This document shows, one piece after another, positions 11,901 through 24,104 of a stretch of DNA of 64,000 nucleotides. The translations under genes and the position numbers were made by a program. Source of the stretch: Synanceia verrucosa (taxonomy: Eukaryota > Chordata > Actinopteri > Perciformes > Synanceiidae); contig CM056550.1 in assembly GCA_029721515.1 (NCBI GenBank), positions 22,828,619-22,892,618 of the forward strand. The letters are read 5' to 3'. The first letter of the stretch is position 1. The number at the start of each line of letters is the position of its first letter. The notes under the pieces were generated by a model. The model was given only the letters and a program-made list of their open reading frames with translations, was not told the DNA's origin and made no database searches.

Positions 11901-14900
11901 GCAGGAAAGTGTTGTGACATACTTCCTGTGCTATATTTTGCCCCCACCACCATCAGTATTGTGATGTGTTCACTTGCCCAGTTGCAGCAGAATCTGGCAG
12001 TGGCCCAAACCCAACCAATATGACCCAACCAACCCACAGGCACAATCATTAGCCTATCACCAGTGACCGTGGCAGGATCATTAATGACAAACTGCCATGC
12101 CAGAGGCGGTGGTCGGTTGTGACTGCCAGCACTAGTTGTGCGTTTGAAGCCATGGTTACACAACCCGCCAGATCTGAGTGGTACAATCTGTTCTGCATGC
12201 TGCCGTAGGCGTGTGTATGCGTGTGTGCATGTGTGTGGACTAATTTGATCTCTCCAGCAGCTAAAAGCAGGAGCACAGTGTTTCCAGTCATGCAGGGCAG
12301 CATGATATGGAGGGCAGCTAATATGGAGTCTCTGACCTTCAGTCGGACTGTTTGAACAGAGAAGTGTTTTTTTGTTGTTGTTGTTTCACTGCAGGATACA
12401 ACAATGCGGCTGTACGTATGTGAAGCAAACTGCCGCTGTGTTGTGTGCACGTGGACAAATATTGTCCCTAGCATCATTAGGCTCCGTTGCCCCGTGGCCA
12501 TGTAGTGAGATCTGAGCAGAAACATCAGAGGAGTTATTGGAATTGAAATGCATGTTTGCTAATCCAAAACGTGGCCCTTTACACAATGGCAGGACTTGTG
12601 TACAGTGCATACCATGGATGCCTGCAGGAGAGGTACCCTATCAGTCACTCCAGCTGTTTTGATGTGTGGCACAGAGGCCTCCCTGTCCCCCCCTACACAG
12701 GCCCCGGTATGTGCTGCCTTTTGAGATAGCCGACTGTGGGAAAGACCAGCGCCTCCTCGCTGCGCTGCTCCTCCCCAGCCGCTCCAGCCACCTAATGAGT
12801 ATTGGCGTTTGTGATCTCTTCAGTGTGGCATGAAAGGCATCTCTTCCGACAGCTCTGCTTACTATCACCCACAAAGTTTTGTCATGGCGCAGTTTCAAGG
12901 CCGGCTGCGAATTACCATCAGCGAGCTGATTTTATTGGTGTGCAGATGCATTGATTTGCTGCTTTTCATGTCTTCAGATGTATGCATCTGCCAACTCTGG
13001 TAAAAATCAAAGAAATGTGAAATGAGTTTGCGTAAAAGAAATTTTAAAGACGTGACTTTAAAGTCACTTCAATTGAAATGTTCTTGTTAAAAGGGTGAGG
13101 ATTGCTGACATCACATTGGTACACTACATTTAGTGTTAATAAAGTAAGATGTTGAGAATGGTCTGGAATGGAATGGTTTATACCTGGTAAATACCAGTAT
13201 CATTGTGAGCATGCTGAAGTTAGCATTTAGCTCAAAGCATGGATGTGTCTATTTACAGCCTCACAGAGATGAAAGCATGGCTACTGACTCTCATGCTGCT
13301 TTCCTGATCACACACTTTTTCTTTTTAGTTTATGTACGTACTGCAGCTGCCCTGTAGGTCATAGTGTTGCATGCAGTGTGCATACAATTTAGGATGAAGT
13401 ACTTTGTCATAACACTGTGCCTTGAACCTCTTGAACCCTCTTGCTCAGATGTCTGCTGCACAGAAGATTGTGGATCAGAATAGCTAAAAAATCATGCTGA
13501 CTTACATACTGCAAAATGGTTATTGGATATAGCAGAACTTCCTGGTATTTTGTCTTGCTATGTATTGGAACATACTGAATCTTTCTCTGGCATACTAGAT
13601 GGTATGATATGATGGGTGTTAATGGCTTTACTATTATTATTTATTATTAAAAAGCTTCAAGTTTGTGTGTTTGCTACCTGTGAATTTGGTGACCACACAG
13701 ATGGGCTGAGGAGAAGCGGCCTTTCTTGCAAGAGTTGTGTGAGAAGTCTGGCGTCCTCTGAAACTTCCAAAGAGATCCAATATTTGAAGAATATTGGTGT
13801 TCCTTTATAAGAAAAAGAAGACCCGCAGGGATCGCATGCAGTCATTCTTTATCCTCTCACGTCTCAGTCCTCATTTTACTGTTTCACATTTTCTCTATTT
13901 AGACAGCTGGTCTGTGGAGCAGATGAGTCAGGTTAAGTACCCTCATTAATAGCACAAATCCACGAGTCGTCTTGGGAGTCTCATTCGCTGACTAATGGTT
14001 CAGCTGCACCCCACTCATTTGTTCCCACCAAAGACCTCATAGAGGAGTCACGCTGGCAACCGCCCAGGAGCACACTAAACAAACACAGATGTGCTAAAAG
14101 GTGTATGAGCACATGTATTTGCTATAAAAAGCTCAGTTAATACAGGACAATAGAAGCAATCAAAGGTTTGACCCAGTGATGCTACGAAGTAAGTTTGAGA
14201 ATACATGATATCTATTGTCAGATTTGATTTTGCTTGGTCAGCAAGTTGGTAATCTAGACCACGCTCTGGGGGTGCCTTATGTTTATTTCTGCACAGAGCT
14301 GGCCAGCTGTGCTATAATCACTGTCAGCGAAAGGGATATCTTGATACTATTATTCCTGCTCATTGTTCCATTATGCCCTCCTCAGCATTCAAACCTGACG
14401 GTGCATTTTTGAAAGTACTCCATACAGGATTACCTCACAGCACCGAACAGAACATAACCGCAGTCATATTCTTCAACTTTGTGTAGTTTAAAAGTATGCG
14501 TCCACAAATGATCCCCTTCTTGACCGCCCGAGGCGAAGAGGGAGAGGTTGAATTGGCAAAGCGTTTGAGGCCACGTTGCCTCCGCTGAGTCATGCCCCGA
14601 GCGTCTCCTTGGGTCTTACACATACAAACAGCTGGTGCTTCCTTTAAATAGGTCATGATGTGAAAATCAATACACAGATCAATGGAAATCCATAAATGTG
14701 ACACACGATTTGACCTTATTAGCCTCTCACATGCTCTTTTATCAAGCGTAGTAGTCGATCGTCGTTCCTCAGAGCCTCTCCTGCAGAGTAAACTGGGCAA
14801 GCTGTGGCGCTGCTAATGAGGTTTTCAGTCTTTTAGAGTTCTGCAGGCAAGTCTGCTGGGTTTTGTTTGTATTTGTTTGCATTGTTTGGCTTTATGGACA

Positions 14901-16201
14901 GATGTTTCTAGTTGTCCGTGGTACTTCCCATCAGCCCTATGGTGTCCGACAGCCAATGCAGACCATGAGGCAGCATTATGTTATACTAACGCGAAACCTT
15001 TATTCTCTCTCTCTCTCTCTCTCTCAAGGGACATCTTGTCTCTGTCCTCATTAAAACAGAGAACAACTACAGTTCCCATGATTTCCAAGGATGTTCCATC
15101 ACTGCATTGGAGGACAATAGTCAGTTGTTTGTTCATTCGTACTTCAAGTCCACTACATTGACATGAGAAATCCAAAGAGATGATCGCACACAAGGATCAA
15201 AACTGGACATCTTTCCTGCCAAAAACAATAAAACTCTCACTTTTATTGTTTCTGTCTCAGTCATACTTTACTCTCTTTTGCTCCTTCAATAACCTTGCAC
15301 ATTTCATTTGATTTATGTTCTTATTTTATCTTATAATCTTATTTCTAGTGTTGATAATAACTGTGTTTTGACTGTGCGAAGACAGCCTGATTTTGGAAAC
15401 AATAGAATACATCCAGCCAGCCAGTCATGAAAAGGCTCTTATTAATGTTCTTCAATAAGAAATAGACAATTGGTTTATTCAGTTGGTGTTCAGTGTCATG
15501 TCACTTTGACATGTGGACAGGAAGGACAGGACATCCGCCTTTTTCGCTCATTATTTATCATTAGACTGTTATCTGGTGCAAGCGTGTTTGGTCACACACT
15601 TCGAATCTGTGTTCGTATTATTTGCGCTTGTAAAAAAAAAAAAAAATGAAATGGGGATGAGGCATTTTTATTTGTCCTGAGATAATCGCTATGACAGCAT
15701 CAGGGTTATTTGAAAAAGAAATGGGAAAACTTGCTTCAATGTCACAGAAGAAATTACAAAATAGAATAAATGTGTTCACAGTCTAAATGGAATTGTTTGT
15801 GTAAAAGGAGTGCTCATTAAAGTAGGCTTTTGTGTTTTTGTTTTTGTTTTTTTCTTGCGGTGTTGATATTTTTACGTAAGTGAAGGCTCTGAATACTTAT
15901 TCCGCCACTTCCTGTTGTTTCCAAAACCACAGTCGAGGCCTGTTGTTGTGTGTAACAGCGGCACGGCTGATATCTTTAACTCTGAAAGAGCATTTGTGTG
16001 GTCATGACGGACAAATTAAAAACAAAAACATTTTATGTGTTTCTGCGGTAGGTGGCTGCCAGAGCCGGAGTTTACGACATCCTCAACCAGCTGGGCTTCT
16101 CCGAGTTTGAAAACCCGAGGGACACGCCGCTGTCCAGGCTGCGCTGCCGCTGGCAACAGCAAAACATTCAGTCACTTCCTTTCCGAGGAGAGTTCATCTG
16201 A
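8070..16201 (+). CDS. pald1: paladin (pald1), last two coding exons, 5' part outside window
   Basis: These are the final 101 codons of paladin, a phosphatase-domain-containing protein (with Cys-X5-Arg motifs in its upstream part) known from vascular and neural-crest studies. Coding exons are 8070-8225 and 16052-16201, joined in phase 0 across a 7.8 kb intron. The translation includes YLERYIYLILFNTYLHLEKK, then DSWQRSFTVWMEQ, then AARAGVYDILNQLGFSEFEN, ending RGEFI and TGA. From memory this matches the human PALD1 C-terminus (YLERYVYLILFNAYLHLEK, SKAGIYEILNELGFPELE) closely. The phosphatase-like domains lie upstream, outside the window. The gene is on the same strand as adamts14, whose start codon is 7.8 kb downstream. 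The 3' UTR runs to about 17.73 kb. Identification is firm; the exact last residues are less conserved. Confidence 0.92.
8887..8921 (+). repeat. AC dinucleotide microsatellite
   Basis: About 17 AC units in the last pald1 intron, preceded by a short TA stretch. Confidence 0.97.
11307..11364 (+). repeat. CTAT/CCAT tetranucleotide tract
   Basis: Imperfect array of ctat and ccat units with one ctgt interruption. Confidence 0.9.
15004..15025 (+). repeat. TC microsatellite
   Basis: Eleven TC units within the last pald1 intron. Confidence 0.95.
16052..16201 (+). CDS. pald1: pald1 terminal coding exon
   Basis: Forty-nine codons plus a TGA at 16199-16201. The acceptor is gcggtag before 16052, a short pyrimidine tract preceded by a T-rich stretch. 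It encodes VAARAGVYDILNQLGF and SRLRCRWQQQNIQSLPF, the conserved paladin tail. GC content is visibly higher than in the surrounding DNA. Confidence 0.92.
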   Translation: MAARAGVYDILNQLGFSEFENPRDTPLSRLRCRWQQQNIQSLPFRGEFI

Positions 16202-17735
16202 GAGAGGATCACTGTGAACGCACCGAAACAGTACGGTGCTTTTCAGAATGAAAGACATTAACATTATTATGCCTTCTATATTTAGGCCTTGTTGTTCTTT
16301 TTTTCCAGACACACAAATTTTAGTTGTTTTAATGTTCAAGCAGAATGATGTTAGAAGTTAATATTTGTGCCTTTGCCTTTTTTATGAATTGTAGAACATA
16401 GAATTTCAATGTACTAATATTTATGTTACTTTTTTTGTTAAGGGTTCTCACTTTTGAAGGTGAGGCAGCCTTTTAAAAGTTCAGTCGCAGCGACATAAGT
16501 GCTGTTATGGAAGAAAGATGCAAATTCCACTGAGGCGTCAGCCAACAATTTTGGTTATTACAACCGTTTGCTGTTGTGTGACCTTATATTTTTCTTGAGC
16601 CCTGTCCTTATCTTCTTAGAACAGCTGTCATCAGTCGCTCTACATTTGTTCGACTTGACCATTTCCATCTTTTTCCTGTGTACATATGAACGCTTTTGTT
16701 ATTTAAATATGCCATTGAGATTCCGAAAGCCGATCAGACTGGAGGGTGTTAAGGGGAGTTTTGCTCAAGATGTCGGTCCGGGTTTCTTTTCGCTTCAGTT
16801 TAACACCAACAGTGTGTCCATTTGTTTATTTTACATTTATTTCCACGTGTCATGATACAGGTACTAACAGTACAGCATGTTTGGAACTTTTAAGCTAGTT
16901 TATTTTACTTTAAAGCTGTAAAAGTGTGTTTGCATTCGTAAAGATTGGAGCAATGTATACTTTTTTATGATACCTTTTTTTAAGTCCCCTAAAATGCTAA
17001 CATCACCTCCTTAAGATCCAGAGATATTGTTTTTTTTCTACCTACATTCTGTTTTCCTTGTTAGAACCTGACATTATTCTTATTCATGAGTGCCATGCTG
17101 GTAGTAGTAGTAAGTCACATCACTTGATAAATACCCAAATCTCTAAATTCACTTAGAATTGTATTGTCAGTTACCCCATTGATTCTGTTCACTGCCTTAT
17201 TGTTAAGCGTACCGTTAAAATAACTTTTACTGTACAATGTTTCTTTAAAAGTCCCAACACTTTTTACTTTTGTATTTACTTGTCACTCTTTAATTTGTGT
17301 TTAGTTGTAAAGTAACTTGTATCTCAAAAAAAAAAAACATGAATCCTGCCTTAAATCCAGAAAGATAAGCCAGAAAAGAAATTAAATCCCTTCCTCTAGA
17401 GGCCTCTCATTAGAATTGTTTTTATTTTCCGTCGAGTTATGAAAACCATTTGCACTGTATATATTTAATTCAGATTAACTGAGCAAAAATATTAGAAATT
17501 GAAATTGCTTTTTGTATGTTTGAGGGAATATTACAGAACCATTCATGTGTGACTTACACAGGGGAAGTACATGTTATAATAACACCCTGATGTCTTCGAT
17601 ATGCTTTTAATTTAAAGGGTTCTTTTCAGACAGAAAATACAACTAGAGGAAATGTATCAGCTTTTATTAGTTGTATGTGTCATTTATTGTTTTCTTTTTT
17701 TGGGCCTGAAATAAATAACTCTAGATAGATTTAAC
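16202..17735 (+). other. pald1: pald1 3' UTR
   Basis: Non-coding sequence after the TGA. It is T-rich with several ATTTA-like patches and no long open frame matching a known protein. The first well-placed polyadenylation signal is AATAAA at 17710-17715, followed within 40 bases by a TG/T-rich stretch (tgtctgctttt). This gives a 3' UTR of about 1.5 kb. Weaker upstream variants could be used, so the end is inferred. Confidence 0.6.
17710..17715 (+). terminator. pald1: polyadenylation signal AATAAA for pald1
   Basis: Canonical AATAAA hexamer in the context tgaaataaataac, about 1.5 kb after the pald1 stop, with a TG-rich element just downstream. Cleavage would be at about 17730. Confidence 0.55.
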
Positions 17736-19709
17736 AGCCATTGTCTGCTTTTGGCATCATGTTATCATCAAAAAGGGATGGTGGAAGGATTTTCTTTGCA
17801 CTCAAATCTCCGCTATATTTCATTGAAGTTTCCGATTCAATGCCGGAGCCAAATAATTGTCTCTTCCCTCCTCAGTATCCTGTCTTTTTCTTCCTTATCT
17901 CGGCATCATCTTTTGCTCTAGATATGCAGCGCTAAGACCCCGCTCGTATATCCGGATGGCCTCTTTGTCTCATGTCAGTGCCAGCCTCGGAGAGCAGAGC
18001 AGGTTATGAGCATTGAGCAGGACACATTTACACAAAACAGATGATTCATTGTTGGGCTGAAATCTTAACATATTCCATACAGTAATAAAGAGCTTAGGTA
18101 GATCAAACGACTAATCTAAGCTGCCTTTTGAAGTGGACAGGTAAGGTCTTAATTAAAAAGAAAAAACTTTTATGGTCACCCTCACAAGAATGGAGCGCTG
18201 TGTGGGGATTAAAAGCCACCGACCGGCACATCAGTGAAGCTCACTTGGCTTTGCTGGCCTGCTTTGAAAGGCTGATATCCCAGATCACTTCCCGTCTTGT
18301 AAGTGCATAGCAGGCTTATCTTTGGGGGTACGGAAGTTGTTAGGATTTTATCACACCACAGCCTATCCTGGATTATTGTAAATGGAAACTGAGTGGCCCA
18401 GATTGAAACACTTCTTTTGTAGTTTGTTACATTTGTTTCCTCTCCACATCGTCTCAGTTTATGGGCAGATTTATCCCTCCTTGATAGGGTTCTCTTAATT
18501 CTACCAACAGAGACAAATTGGTTAAAACAACATTTGGATATGGAGAGGGGCTATTCAGTGTCAGCATGTGGCCAACTTGACTCCAGGTCAAGATAAGCCC
18601 AGGACATGAGGACCATGCTTGGATGATATAGCGGCCCCTCTCCTTTGAAATCCTTTCCAGACTCATTGAGATACTCCCCAATGTGAAACTCAAGCTAGCG
18701 GTTCTGAAGGATCCAGAGATTACGACGGACAAAGAGCGGCATTGAGAGGTGGGCAGCGAGAAGGGATGTAATGAACTTCATGTGAAAGCTTCCCTCTGCA
18801 GATGAGAGAGCTGCTGAGGAGAGGAGGCATGGTGCCGGGTGTGAGGGGGTATGTGTGCGCCGTCTGCTTTGATTGTTCTTGTGTGGAAAAAGGCAGCATT
18901 ACAAACACCTCTGAGACTCAAGTGTACTCAGGGATTTGATCAATTATTAGCAGGACGGTGTAAATCTTTGAGGAGATGTTCTTGGCAAACTCACCTCTTG
19001 GCTTTCATTTACTATGAGCAATAATACACAGCTCCAGATAGGCTTGGTGTTACACACTCCACTGAGCAAGCTAATGAAAAGTCTTAGCTGACAGGATAAA
19101 AAATACTGATTGAATTGATAGAGAGCTCTGAAATGCTCTTGTTTTTCCCTCCTCCTTCCTATCTTTGGGAAATAGCCGACTAAGGTTAGTAGCCTATAAG
19201 CGTTATCTTAGCCTCAACGTGGATATCTTCTTAAATTCATTTTTAATTTGCATGCCAATAGGTATTTGGGTCAAAATATACATTGCAACAGACATTTATT
19301 CTGATGCTAGCTGATGGAAACATTTTTTTAAAGAGTATACCTAAATGCTGTCTAGGAATATTAGGATGGATCTTTGGTTTGAATCTGAAAAAGACAGGCA
19401 GTCATTGCATGGCTGTACAACTTGAATAGTTAACTTGCATGGAAAGCATTTTGCACCAGTTTCACAATGCTAAAGACTATGGCTCGGATCAAACCCATAG
19501 CAAGACTTCAGATAGATGTTAAAATCTGTTTCACAAAACTTCTTCAGTGGGTCTAATTTGCTGTAAATTCTCGATAAATTAATTTATGTTTCAAACATGG
19601 CTGACTCTCAGATGTGTAGCAGAGCTCAGCGGTCAGATGACATTAACGACAATGTTCTCGCTGCCCGCTACATAACATGAGCAACTAGAAAAGCACTCAG
19701 AGAGCACAG

Positions 19710-19870
19710 ACCTCCGCCAAGGCAGCGGCGGCGACTTTTTATTTTAAGTTGGGCCACTTTTGGCAAACCCTGAAAATTTCATCAAAACCCATCCATAACT
19801 TTTTGAGTTATTTTGCAAACCAACAAACAAACAAACCCCCGATGAAAACATAACGTCCTTGGCGGAGGTA
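19710..19870. repeat. Short interspersed repeat with inverted cctccgccaagg ends
   Basis: The left edge reads acctccgccaaggc and the right edge ccttggcggaggta, an inverted pair about 12 bp long. The interior includes a purine-run motif (caaacaaacaaac) and aaaacccatccataac. I recognise the layout as a widespread fish interspersed repeat, either a MITE or the tail of an RTE-like element. The family name is not certain. Confidence 0.6.
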
Positions 19871-21242
19871 ATGATGAGCCATGTCATTTGGCACCATTGC
19901 TCTGCAGTTGTCATAGATTGTTGCCATGGAAACACTGTAATTAGTTCTAAGTTAGCCTTGGGGGGGTCACATGGTTGAACTTTTTAGGCTTAAAATAAGT
20001 CTGTGTTTATTTTGGTGAAAGTGTCTAACTTGCATTCGACTGTCCCGAGGGTGTCAGCTGTGTGAACGATTATATTATTATAAATGACCACATGGTGGTC
20101 ATACTGCTATAAGCTCAGTCATTGTCTAACTTAAGTTAGTTATAAACAACAGCACTACCTGCAGAAAGTTTGGGATGGATTGAAAGCTACTAAATGGACC
20201 TTTTGTTGAGATTGTAATGTCAAATTACAATTATTATTGAGTTGTATTATCAAAATGAATAAAACACTGTAATTATTAAATGCATTACACACAACACATT
20301 TCTCTGACTATTTTTACAAAAACTGTCAAACTTTAAGAAAGGCCTGTGCACACCTAAATAAAATGTCATCAATAACGAGCTAAGCAGTTAGCCAGCGATT
20401 CACATTTTTATAATGTAACATTAAAAACATCAAGCTAATGTGTTGTTAACATTTTTTATTTTTGCTGTATGTTGCAGAAAAACGCAGAAGAATTAAAGTA
20501 AGTATTTAAGGTAAGTGAATAATTAATATCATTTATTCATTAATGTATGTTCTTTAGGGACTTGAAGAGAAATTAACACAATAGGAAAAACAGTTAGCAT
20601 TAGCTTGTTTCTTTGCTTCCGGTTGCTGAGCAAATCTACGGTGAGTCAGAAAGGACAAAACAAACAAACAGTTTCTCCCTCGAAGAGGCAGTATGCAATA
20701 AAATCCTTTTGTGGTCCTTTTGCTTGGTAAAAGAACAATTAAATTTGAGGAAATATGCTTCTTTGCTTTCTTACCAAGGGGAATGCAAAGTGTTGGACTA
20801 ATGGTACGTCCATGCTCTGTGCATTAAATTAACTACAGCCAGCAGGCGGTGATCTTATCTTAGATAGGAACACAGGTTAAGGTGGATGATTGGGTCATAC
20901 AGCTGTTTATTTCCTATTTCAAGTTCCAGGCAATGTTGATTTATTAAAGCATGACCACAATCCTTCCCATACCAAGTGTTTATTATTGTAACCATGGCAA
21001 TGTAGGTCCCCTAACCTTAAGAAGAACATATTTTAACCCAAACCATAATCTTCCCCTAAACCCTAACCAAACCTTAACCATAGAGAAGTCACTTCACATG
21101 TATTTATTTTTATGAGTGATCTGTTGGAGTTTTGAAAGGCACGGAGGAGTGATGTTCTATCGATGGTGGCATCAGACCAGAAAATGCTTCTAGTGTTCTA
21201 TAGGGCGTAGATAAATTCAGTATTTTGTTTGGAAGAATTGCA

Positions 21243-21263
21243 TCTCTCTCTCTCTCTCTCTCT
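21243..21263 (+). repeat. TC microsatellite
   Basis: About ten TC units between pald1 and adamts14. Confidence 0.95.
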
Positions 21264-23400
21264 GCAAGATATTTCCTCAAATGTCAAACTATGAAGCTCA
21301 AACCCCATTTGGTGGACATAATGAAAGTAAAACCTCTGAAACACAGTGACACACATCCAAGGCAGACAGCTGCACATACAGAAAAGACTCCCACACTGAT
21401 TACAGACTAATCAGATTTTCTTTAGGAAGTTCAAGTGAAACTCATCAAGTCCCAAATCCCTCCGTCCTCACAGGGCAGAGGATCATAATAACAACTTGCT
21501 GCTTTGTAACTTGGCACATGCAGACGCTCTTCTCTTCCCTCAAGCTGCCAGGGCAGACTAGCAGCTGCTTTGCATCTCCGTGCATCTCAAGAGATGAAAA
21601 GTCACATATTTTCTCAGCACGCTGGCATGACTAGACCACATTACAGCACACACTGAGGCATCCACAGCTCCACACACTGTACTGTAACCTCTCCCCACTG
21701 CTGGAAACACAGTGGAAGAAGCTTGATTTGTTTTCAGCTCCACCCTCAAAAGACTGGACGAACTACTGTTCAGCAGATCACAGTGTGGCTGTTCGATTCA
21801 GACTTTTAAATCCTCCACAGAGGAATTTGAAGTTTGATGTGTGTGTCTGTGAAGTATGAGAAGGAAAAGAAAGCATACTTTTATGTTTTCTGGTGTTTAT
21901 AGTTCAATAAATCTGGCTGTCTCACTGGGATATCTGTGGTTTATGGTTCTATTTGAGACTTGGGTGTTTTAAATTGTTTCTCTTACACTTCTGCTGTGAA
22001 GGACAAAGTGTTCTAATGAGAGCGCTGAAGTATAAAATTGTTCTGGTTTGTGGGCCACAGACTGAGTAGAGCTATTCATTTTAAGAGGAAAAAAAAAATC
22101 AAGGAGTCTAATTGAATATTGTTCCATATTGTGGAATGCCATCCTGGCTTTTAGACACAAATGAAACAAAAACAACAAAACAGTGCAAACTCTTGATGGA
22201 AAAAAGAGCATAAAACTTCTTACAAGGCAGTTAATGGTTTCCATGTCTTAATGCTGTGGTTAGTTTCCATCGCTTATTAATGCTCAGTTCTGGATCACCA
22301 TCCAGTCCACTCACTGCTGCCCGGGGGGGAGAAACCTCCACCTGCTCTACACTGATCCTGGGAGAAAGGAGGTACTTATGGGAGTTTAGGCGCTGCATGG
22401 GGGAGGTCGCACAGACCTAAAGAGCCCACAGGAACTGCAGGGAAAAGAATGTCTAGTCTAGACACCTTTTTTTTTTCAAAAAAAAAAAAAAAAAATTACC
22501 TGAAATCAAAACTCACAACCCCCTTCTCTTCCTCTGAGAAGGATTCCAGAGTTGTTGGTTCAGTCTCTGCGTGGTCATGTCTGACGAAGTCTGGACTCCA
22601 GCAGTGTGAGCTGGGGCCAACAGCAAAAAAAAAAAAAACTAAAAGAAAAGTCGTGGTTGCTTGAGCAGTTACTGTTTTAACAGGCTGTCATTCCACCGAT
22701 GAAATCTACTGTGGAGTTTTCACACCTTCTAAGCCTCGAATGATGGTGTTGGATTTGTTCCCTTTCTCCAAATGGAACATATGCTCACAGTGACATCTGC
22801 AGGATTAGCCCAGATTATGAAAACTTGAGATACAAACTGCATGAGGTCATTAGATGGGATCTTGAGCGGCGTGGTTTGTTGATACAAGAATGTTGGAAAG
22901 GAGTTTTGTGATGGTATGGCCCTACTTTGAAATCCTGTAACATATCTCTGAAGAGACAGAAAACAGTGAGAATCTTGTCAGTGTGAATTCACACACATTG
23001 TTTCCACACTGAGCTGCTGTAGGTGGTACAGTCAGTGGAAATTTGGTTGAACTTCATAATGTATATTTGCACAAAAGAGCACATGCATATGGGGACACAT
23101 ATGAGCATTATGATATGATTTGGCAGAAGCGTCTCTGCTTTTATATTTTACATTTCTTGATGGTTTTGCATGTTGCATGAGTGCATAAACAACCCACTAA
23201 AATCGCAGTTTGTAAACCAATCAAGCTCTCTCCAAACAAGTCAAAGTCCCACTTTCCTTCAAGCATGCGCACATTGGAAAGTTTTGACCTCTGCCTTTCC
23301 TGATTTATTACCATGTTATCACTGACATATGTGTTGTGGACTCATGTAAACACATAAGAGTTATTACCATGTGGGGCACGTTTAACGCTCTTTGAAGAAA

Positions 23401-24025
23401 GGGGGGTTGATTGTACTGTATGAGTGAATATTAGCTGTGGAGGTGATGATATAACGCCTCTGTGTTTTTTTTTAAGTTAAGTGGTGGAGGGAAGGCGCTG
23501 TTTGCGGCTCCAGTCAAAGTGCGTTAATGGCGCACGGCTGGACGGCAGATGTTTCACCACGGGGACACAAAGTCTCTGCACACTTTATCTAAACCCTCCC
23601 GACTTTTTTTTCCATGGTAGGCGTGAGTTAACTTAAAGAAAAGTTATCTGAGGAAGTAAAAGGGACGAATGAAAGGGAAAAAAGTGGGCTACCTCTTCAA
23701 ACCGTCCCGGTTCCTACCGGGGAGTTGTCGTCATCAGCACCCCAACATACCCCCTCCTCCTCCCGCTGGAGCTCCCTAAATGGATGGGGCAGACTTGGTC
23801 CATGCAGTTCAGCACAGGCCAAAAGATTGGAAACAACTTTGTGAATATCCGACAGTTTGGCGTCTAGAAGGAAAAATGCCCTGCTGCCTCGCTGGAGCTC
23901 AACTCTGAGGACTTCTCTCCTTCTTTTGTGCTTTTTTTTTTTCCTCCAGGAGGAAGGACTCAAAGTTTACAACAGAGAGGAAAAGTGAGCGCTGAAGTGG
24001 CAGCTCTCACTCCTCAGCCCTCGCT
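23401..24025 (+). promoter_or_regulatory. adamts14: Probable adamts14 promoter and 5' UTR
   Basis: The sequence just upstream of the adamts14 start codon is richer in CG dinucleotides (for example gtgcgttaatggcgcacgg at 23519-23537) than the flanking AT-rich DNA. An in-frame TGA about 30 bases before the ATG means the coding frame starts at 24026. No clear TATA box was identified. The transcription start is not determined, so the boundaries are approximate. Confidence 0.4.
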
Positions 24026-24104
24026 ATGGATTGTATGTATTTATTCATGTGCTTTTCACTCACTCACTTATTTTTGGATCGTATTTTGGCTGCAGAAACA
24101 CATG
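24026..24104 (+). CDS. adamts14: adamts14 exon 1: signal peptide
   Basis: Begins MDCMYLFMCFSLTHLFLDR and continues ILAAETH, a hydrophobic signal peptide with likely cleavage near the Ala-Ala. The ATG is the first in frame after an upstream TGA. The donor gtgagt leaves one base (G) that joins AA of exon 2 to make Glu. This exon is poorly conserved, so it is assigned by position, signal-peptide character and frame fit rather than by similarity. Confidence 0.75.

Larger units (their letters stand above)
8226..16051 (+). other. pald1: pald1 last intron
   Basis: A 7.8 kb intron with no coding exon recognised. It holds a CA microsatellite (8887-8921), a CTAT-type tetranucleotide tract (11307-11364), a TC tract (15004-15025) and a GC-richer block at about 12640-12920 that could be conserved non-coding DNA. 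Minus-strand open frames near 12.0-12.9 kb have no recognisable domain and no consistent splice context, so they are not called as genes. Confidence 0.75.
17736..23400. other. Intergenic region pald1-adamts14
   Basis: About 5.7 kb between the inferred pald1 3' end and the adamts14 upstream region. No open frame has a recognisable domain or splice context. Present are a short interspersed repeat with inverted ends (19710-19870), a TC tract (21243-21263) and poly-A runs near 22480-22494 and 22625-22638. In the human locus PRF1 lies between PALD1 and ADAMTS14; its large coding exons should give a long perforin-like frame, and none is seen here on either strand. Confidence 0.6.

Noticed and set aside
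12049..12525. 158-codon minus-strand open frame in the pald1 intron
   Set aside because: Contains His-Thr runs from a TG-like simple stretch and no domain; consistent with chance.
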